A DNA stretch of 64,000 nucleotides from an uncultured Acinetobacter sp. (GTDB lineage: Bacteria > Pseudomonadota > Gammaproteobacteria > Pseudomonadales > Moraxellaceae). Positions within the stretch are counted from its first letter, which is position 1. Every line of letters begins with the position of its first letter. The position numbers were made by a program, and so were the translations under genes. The stretch covers positions 310,001 to 374,000 of the forward strand of contig CAJYTY010000005.1 in the NCBI GenBank assembly GCA_913777945.1. The letters run 5' to 3'. A model generated the notes under the pieces. The model worked only from the letters and a program-made list of their open reading frames with translations. It had not been told where the DNA came from and did not search any database. Below, in pieces: positions 60,391-64,000 of this stretch.

Positions 60391-61263
60391 ATGAATGCGT
60401 TAACTCAAGAACTGGTTGAACTTTTGACTTTGGAAAAGTTGGAAGAACATATTTTCCGAGGCAACAGTCGCAATTTGGTTGGGAAACGAGTATTCGGTGG
60501 GCAAGTTCTTGGACAAGCATTAAGAGCGGCGTCATATACCACAAACCGTCCAGCACATTCGTTGCATGCTTATTTTTTATATGGTGGTGATGTCGATGCA
60601 CCGATCATTTATGAAGTTGATCCATTGCGAGATGGTAAAAGTTTTGCAAGTCGACAAGTGCGTGCGATCCAACATGGACGTACAATTTTCTCGGCGATGG
60701 TATCTTTTGCCAATCCAGAAGAAGGCTTAAATTATCAACATAAAGAACCAGAGTATCCGAGTCCTGAAGAGCTGAAGTCTGAGAAAGAATTAAAAGAAAG
60801 TATGCTCAATTTTGTTCCAGAAAATGCACGTACGAGTTTTATGCGCGAACGTCATGTTGAAATCAGACCAACTCGACCAGTTAATCCTTTTCAGCCGCAG
60901 CCTGAAGCACCATATTATGCGCACTACATTCGTACCCATGATCGTATTGCGGAAAATGTTGATGACGTTTCATTACATCAAGCCATCGTTGCGTTTTATT
61001 CAGATTTTACTTTGATGACCACAGCACTGCGTCCACACGGGTTATCTTGGATTTCGCCAAATTTACAATGTGCAAGTATTGATCATACCATTTACTTCCA
61101 TCGCCCGTTACGTGCTGATGATTGGATGCTTTACGATATGGAAGCAACGATTAGTGCCAGTTCACGTGGTCTTAATTTTGGACGCATGTGGCAGAATGGT
61201 CAGCTGGTATGTAGCACTGTGCAAGAGGGTCTAATTCGATTGAGAGAAATTGAAACCCAGTAA
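60391..61263 (+). CDS. tesB: Acyl-CoA thioesterase II
   Basis: 290 residues from ATG 60391 (MNALTQELVELLTLEKLEEH), with GGAAGG eight bases upstream; E. coli TesB has 286. Double hot-dog fold: FRGNSRNLVGKRVFGGQVLG near 19-38, SLHAYFLYGGD near 59-69, SFASRQVRAIQHGRTIFSA near 83-101, and the second half with SLDHTIYFHRPLRADDW-type residues near 230. It hydrolyses medium to long acyl-CoAs. Divergent from plsB; both consume acyl-CoA, which may be one reason for shared control. Confidence 0.94.
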   Translation: MNALTQELVELLTLEKLEEHIFRGNSRNLVGKRVFGGQVLGQALRAASYTTNRPAHSLHAYFLYGGDVDAPIIYEVDPLRDGKSFASRQVRAIQHGRTIFSAMVSFANPEEGLNYQHKEPEYPSPEELKSEKELKESMLNFVPENARTSFMRERHVEIRPTRPVNPFQPQPEAPYYAHYIRTHDRIAENVDDVSLHQAIVAFYSDFTLMTTALRPHGLSWISPNLQCASIDHTIYFHRPLRADDWMLYDMEATISASSRGLNFGRMWQNGQLVCSTVQEGLIRLREIETQ

Positions 61264-61287
61264 AATTAGATTTGAAAAACTCAAATT

Positions 61288-61314
61288 AAAGCCATCGTTT
61301 AGATGGCTTTTTTT
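61288..61314 (+). terminator. Terminator of tesB
   Basis: AAAGCCATC-GTTTA-GATGGCTTTTTTT, 25 bases beyond the tesB stop codon. Confidence 0.85.
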
Positions 61315-61400
61315 GTCATAAGGTTGTGACAAAAAATTGCTCGATTCTTCAATATGAGCGTGCCATAGTACCCACAAGCTAAAATATTTTATTAATCAGA

Positions 61401-62642
61401 ATGAATTTAAATACACAAATTCTAATCGCAGCCGTACTGGGTGTTATATATGGGTTCTTCTTAACTTTGTATCCGCAGACTAGTTTTGCTGAACATAGTT
61501 TGTATGGGCTAGGGATTTTAAGCAGTATTTTTATTGGTTTACTAAAAATGTTGCTCATCCCACTTATTTTTAGTTCGATCGTTGTGGGTGTTTCAAATTT
61601 ACAGGCTGGTGGACAATTTGGACGAGTTTGGAAAATTACAGCATTAAGCTGCCTCACGACGACAACCTTAGCTTTGATTTTAGGGATTAGTTGTGCACAT
61701 CTATTTGAAGTAGGCAAAGGCGTAGATATTCAAATCTTCCAAGAAGCGATGCAAAACCATCAGACGCCAGATACACTGACACCTTCAAGTTTTCTGACCA
61801 GTTTTATCCAAAATACCTTGATCAATCCTTTTAAAGCATTTAGTGAGGGTAATGTACTTGCAGTTGTGGTCTTTGCGTTATTCCTTGGAGTCGCATTAGT
61901 CAAAGGGGGTGAAAGCTTTAGCTTGGTTCGCAATACTTGCCAACAATTCTTTGTCATGATGATGATGCTTGTGGGCTGGGTGATGAAGCTAGCTCCAATC
62001 GGTATCTTTGCATTGCTTGCTAAATTGATCGCGACTGAAGATCTTTCCGTGTTAAGTCGTTTAGTAGAATTCGCAGTGGTTGTCACAGGAACAACGATTT
62101 TTCATGGTGCAGTTGTTTTGCCAGCATTGCTTTGGATTTTTGGTAAAATGAATCCAATCACTTTCTTTAAAGGTGCACGCACAGCTTTGGTCACTGCATT
62201 TGCGACCAGTTCAAGTTCCGCGACGATGCCACTCAGTATGAAATGTGCACAAGAAAATTTAGGTGTGCGACCACAGACGGCAGGTTTTGTGATTCCTTTA
62301 GGAACACAATTAAATATGGATGGTACAGCACTTTATGAGGCAGCCGCCGCTTTATTTATTGCAAATTTGATGGGCTTGGACTTGAGTCTAACACAGCAAA
62401 TTATTGTATGTTTAACTGCCATGATTGCTTCATTGGGAGCACCAGGTATTCCTAGCGCAGGTATGGTGACCATGATTATGGTTTTACAATCAGTTGGTTT
62501 GCCTGCGGAAGCGATTGCGATTTTATTACCGATTGATCGAGTATTAGATACTGTACGAACAGTAGTGAATGTACAGGGTGATATGATGATCAGCGTTGTT
62601 GTTGATCGTTATGCTAAGCAAGCAGAAGTTGAATCAAGTTGA
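61401..62642 (+). CDS. Dicarboxylate/amino-acid:cation symporter (SDF family)
   Basis: 413 residues with about eight membrane helices and two re-entrant loops. Family signature TSSSSATMPLSMKCA near 270-284 (Ser-rich re-entrant loop), LNMDGTALYE near 302-311, and IGTQ-like FVIPLGTQLNMDG just before. ALGAPGIPSAG near 350 is the second loop. It couples uptake of C4-dicarboxylates, glutamate or aspartate to H+ or Na+. Substrate cannot be fixed: GltP, GltS-like or DctA-like are all possible. Monocistronic; a terminator follows. Confidence 0.92.
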   Translation: MNLNTQILIAAVLGVIYGFFLTLYPQTSFAEHSLYGLGILSSIFIGLLKMLLIPLIFSSIVVGVSNLQAGGQFGRVWKITALSCLTTTTLALILGISCAHLFEVGKGVDIQIFQEAMQNHQTPDTLTPSSFLTSFIQNTLINPFKAFSEGNVLAVVVFALFLGVALVKGGESFSLVRNTCQQFFVMMMMLVGWVMKLAPIGIFALLAKLIATEDLSVLSRLVEFAVVVTGTTIFHGAVVLPALLWIFGKMNPITFFKGARTALVTAFATSSSSATMPLSMKCAQENLGVRPQTAGFVIPLGTQLNMDGTALYEAAAALFIANLMGLDLSLTQQIIVCLTAMIASLGAPGIPSAGMVTMIMVLQSVGLPAEAIAILLPIDRVLDTVRTVVNVQGDMMISVVVDRYAKQAEVESS

Positions 62643-62657
62643 TGCGATTTAAGAAAT

Positions 62658-62687
62658 AAAAAAGCAGGAGAAGACTCCTGCTTTTTT
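62658..62687. terminator. Bidirectional terminator
   Basis: AAAAAAGCAGGAG-AAGA-CTCCTGCTTTTTT between the convergent symporter and ferritin-like hydrolase genes. Confidence 0.88.
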
Positions 62688-62697
62688 ATTGAAATGC

Positions 62698-63642
62698 TTA
62701 TGCAGCTTGTTGTAAAGCGCGTTTTGCTGCCGGTGAATTATTTAAATAATTCACCGCATCTTGAGTATTACCTTCTTTCACAGGATCATACCAAGGCATG
62801 AGATAATCGATTTGTTGAGCGACTAACCAAATTGGATTTGGTAAAACCTGATTATCTTGACGACCAATTTTGTACCATTCCATCCAAACCCATGGTCTAA
62901 ATAAGCTCGGTTTTTTGTCGGCAAAACGAGGATCTTGACCCATGATATGTGCCGCGCCATCAACCCATAAACCAAGTACACCCACGATTACAGCGACACT
63001 CATGTAATAACGTGCAATATAACCACCACCTAAATGACGATATAGATCAAACGCAACGGTACGATGTTCGATTTCTTCAGAACCATGCCATTTAATCAGA
63101 TCAATCATTTCTGGATCGGCACCGAGCTCTTCCCAACGTTTATTGTACAGTGCGTATTTACCCAATACACAAGTCATGTGTTCAACTGTTGCAATGACGC
63201 CTAGACGGAACAAATCCCATTGATGGTCAAGTATTTTAGGAACCTCTTTACCAAAAGGCTTATCTGCTAAAGCTTTGTTAAATAAGAAATCCATAATATC
63301 GAGATTACGCTGAATATCAATATTACGTTGGCTAAGATATTCTTTATTCGCAGACGTATGTGCAACCGCATGCATCGCTTCTTGGCGAATAAATGCTTGA
63401 ACGTCTTGTTTTAATTTTTCATCAGTAATTTCTGGAAGAACTTTGTTGTATAAGCGGCAGAACCAAAACTCACCAGCAGGCAAAATATTGTTAATTTCAT
63501 TAATAAAATAACTGGCATAAGGCTGGTTTGGAATCCAATCCACTGGTGTTTTTTCCCAGTCAAACTTCACTTTGCGTGGGAGAATTTTATAGTCAATCGA
63601 AGAACCAAGAACTTTGTTCTTCATAAATGATAGTAATTTCAT
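62698..63642 (-). CDS. Ferritin-like metal-dependent hydrolase (PF10118)
   Basis: 314 residues. Two helical metal sites of ferritin type: RQEAMHAVAHT near 88-98 and HGSEEIEHRTVAFD near 186-199, separated by ATVEHMTCVLG near 151-161. This fits the predicted metal-dependent hydrolase family PF10118, common in Acinetobacter and Pseudomonas, whose reaction is unknown. Two hydrophobic segments (YYMSVAVIVGVLGLWVDGAA near 212-231) suggest partial membrane association. Starts 130 bases from the engB stop, same strand, so it could be its downstream partner but a hairpin lies between. Confidence 0.82.
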   Translation of the reverse strand: MKLLSFMKNKVLGSSIDYKILPRKVKFDWEKTPVDWIPNQPYASYFINEINNILPAGEFWFCRLYNKVLPEITDEKLKQDVQAFIRQEAMHAVAHTSANKEYLSQRNIDIQRNLDIMDFLFNKALADKPFGKEVPKILDHQWDLFRLGVIATVEHMTCVLGKYALYNKRWEELGADPEMIDLIKWHGSEEIEHRTVAFDLYRHLGGGYIARYYMSVAVIVGVLGLWVDGAAHIMGQDPRFADKKPSLFRPWVWMEWYKIGRQDNQVLPNPIWLVAQQIDYLMPWYDPVKEGNTQDAVNYLNNSPAAKRALQQAA

Positions 63643-63741
63643 CGTTTAGTCCTAATCGATAGTGCAATGAACCAACACTAAGCAGTATATGAAAACTACC
63701 TAGTGTTTGTGTTTAGCAATTCGGGACAATTAGAAATTATT

Positions 63742-63770
63742 TAATGCATCAAGTTGCATAAAATGCATTA
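63742..63770 (-). terminator. Weak terminator of engB
   Basis: Stem TAATGCAT / ATGCATTA with a 13-base loop directly after the engB stop codon on the minus strand. AT-rich stem and no long T tract, so weak. Confidence 0.4.
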
Positions 63771-63771
63771 T

Positions 63772-64000
63772 TTATTCTTCAACATCTATTTCTGAAGCTT
63801 CTGGGATCTGATCAAGGTCAAATTCTGCTGGTTGATCAAGTGTGAAATTTAAACGGCCACCCATGACGCTTGCCAATTCTTCTAAACCAATTCGATTGAG
63901 TGAAGAGAATAATTGAATCGAGAAATCAAGTTTCATTTTCTTCAACTGCTGCTTAATTTCTAATAGTACTTTATTGGCAGGGCCACGGTTTAATTTATCT
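63772..64000 (-). CDS. engB: Ribosome biogenesis GTPase EngB/YihA (5' part outside window)
   Basis: Only the last 76 residues are visible: DKLNRGPANKVLLEIKQQLK, MKLDFSIQLFSSLNRIGLEE, LASVMGGRLNF and an acidic tail ending in DVEE. The DKLNRGPA segment after the expected TKAD motif and IQLFSSL.R.G.EEL are characteristic of EngB/YsxC. The full protein is a GTPase needed for assembly of the large ribosomal subunit. The start codon and P-loop are outside the window. Confidence 0.88.
   Translation of the reverse strand, partial: DKLNRGPANKVLLEIKQQLKKMKLDFSIQLFSSLNRIGLEELASVMGGRLNFTLDQPAEFDLDQIPEASEIDVEE

Overview
The window is a chromosomal segment of a gammaproteobacterium, almost certainly Acinetobacter. 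It has an AT-rich composition (judged by eye, not computed), a close relative of the Acinetobacter MFS efflux protein CraA, an AdeT-like solute-binding protein, an mlaFEDCB operon whose MlaD is longer than the enterobacterial protein, and many small lipoproteins of the kind usually left as Acinetobacter hypotheticals. Species cannot be fixed from the sequence alone. No rRNA, tRNA, CRISPR array, prophage or insertion sequence was seen. Both ends cut a gene: an EamA transporter at the left and engB at the right.

Layout. 1-1457: two RhtA-like EamA exporters. 1573-4572: serA divergent from a D-2-hydroxyglutarate dehydrogenase, a pair that can couple serine synthesis to removal of its by-product. 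4641-7003: a small hypothetical, an RlaP-like nucleotidyltransferase, a palindromic repeat, and an mdaB-ygiN quinone-redox pair. 7112-21174: mostly species-level housekeeping and envelope genes (lipoproteins, craA, sodC, an AI-2E family transporter, an orphan ParA, two methyltransferases, a flavin monooxygenase, two secreted low-complexity proteins).

21477-23395 is the most unusual part. Two genes in the same orientation are each followed by a sequence with the features of an integron attC site. No integron integrase gene is visible anywhere in the window. This is a two-cassette cluster of attC sites lacking an integrase (a CALIN), placed between a secreted-protein gene and glyQS. The first attC is long and resembles the Vibrio cholerae repeats; the second is a short 70-bp type. 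The genes encode a DUF2971 protein and a protein with an RN-x4-H motif typical of HEPN nucleases.

23531-44619: glyQ-glyS, a radical-SAM/DUF4130 two-gene DNA-metabolism module, an HPP-CBS membrane protein, PspC, an acyl-CoA dehydrogenase, a 775-residue lipoprotein, aroE, hemF, hemN, ribA, dxs and suhB. 44640-46975: a DEAD-box RNA helicase with a long arginine-rich repeat tail, preceded by a leader of about 270 nt that can fold as a cloverleaf and contains a 29-codon reading frame with its own ribosome binding site. 47384-50618: the mlaFEDCB operon for phospholipid transport across the envelope. 50661-64000: corA, a LOG-family protein, NUDIX, comF-recG, an atypical SDR, an AdeT-like protein, plsB divergent from tesB, a dicarboxylate/amino-acid symporter, a ferritin-like metal-dependent hydrolase and the end of engB.

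Genes are often divergent or convergent, and many convergent or terminal junctions carry clear hairpin-plus-T-tract terminators. Coordinates of starts were chosen from ribosome binding sites and family lengths; where two starts are possible this is stated.
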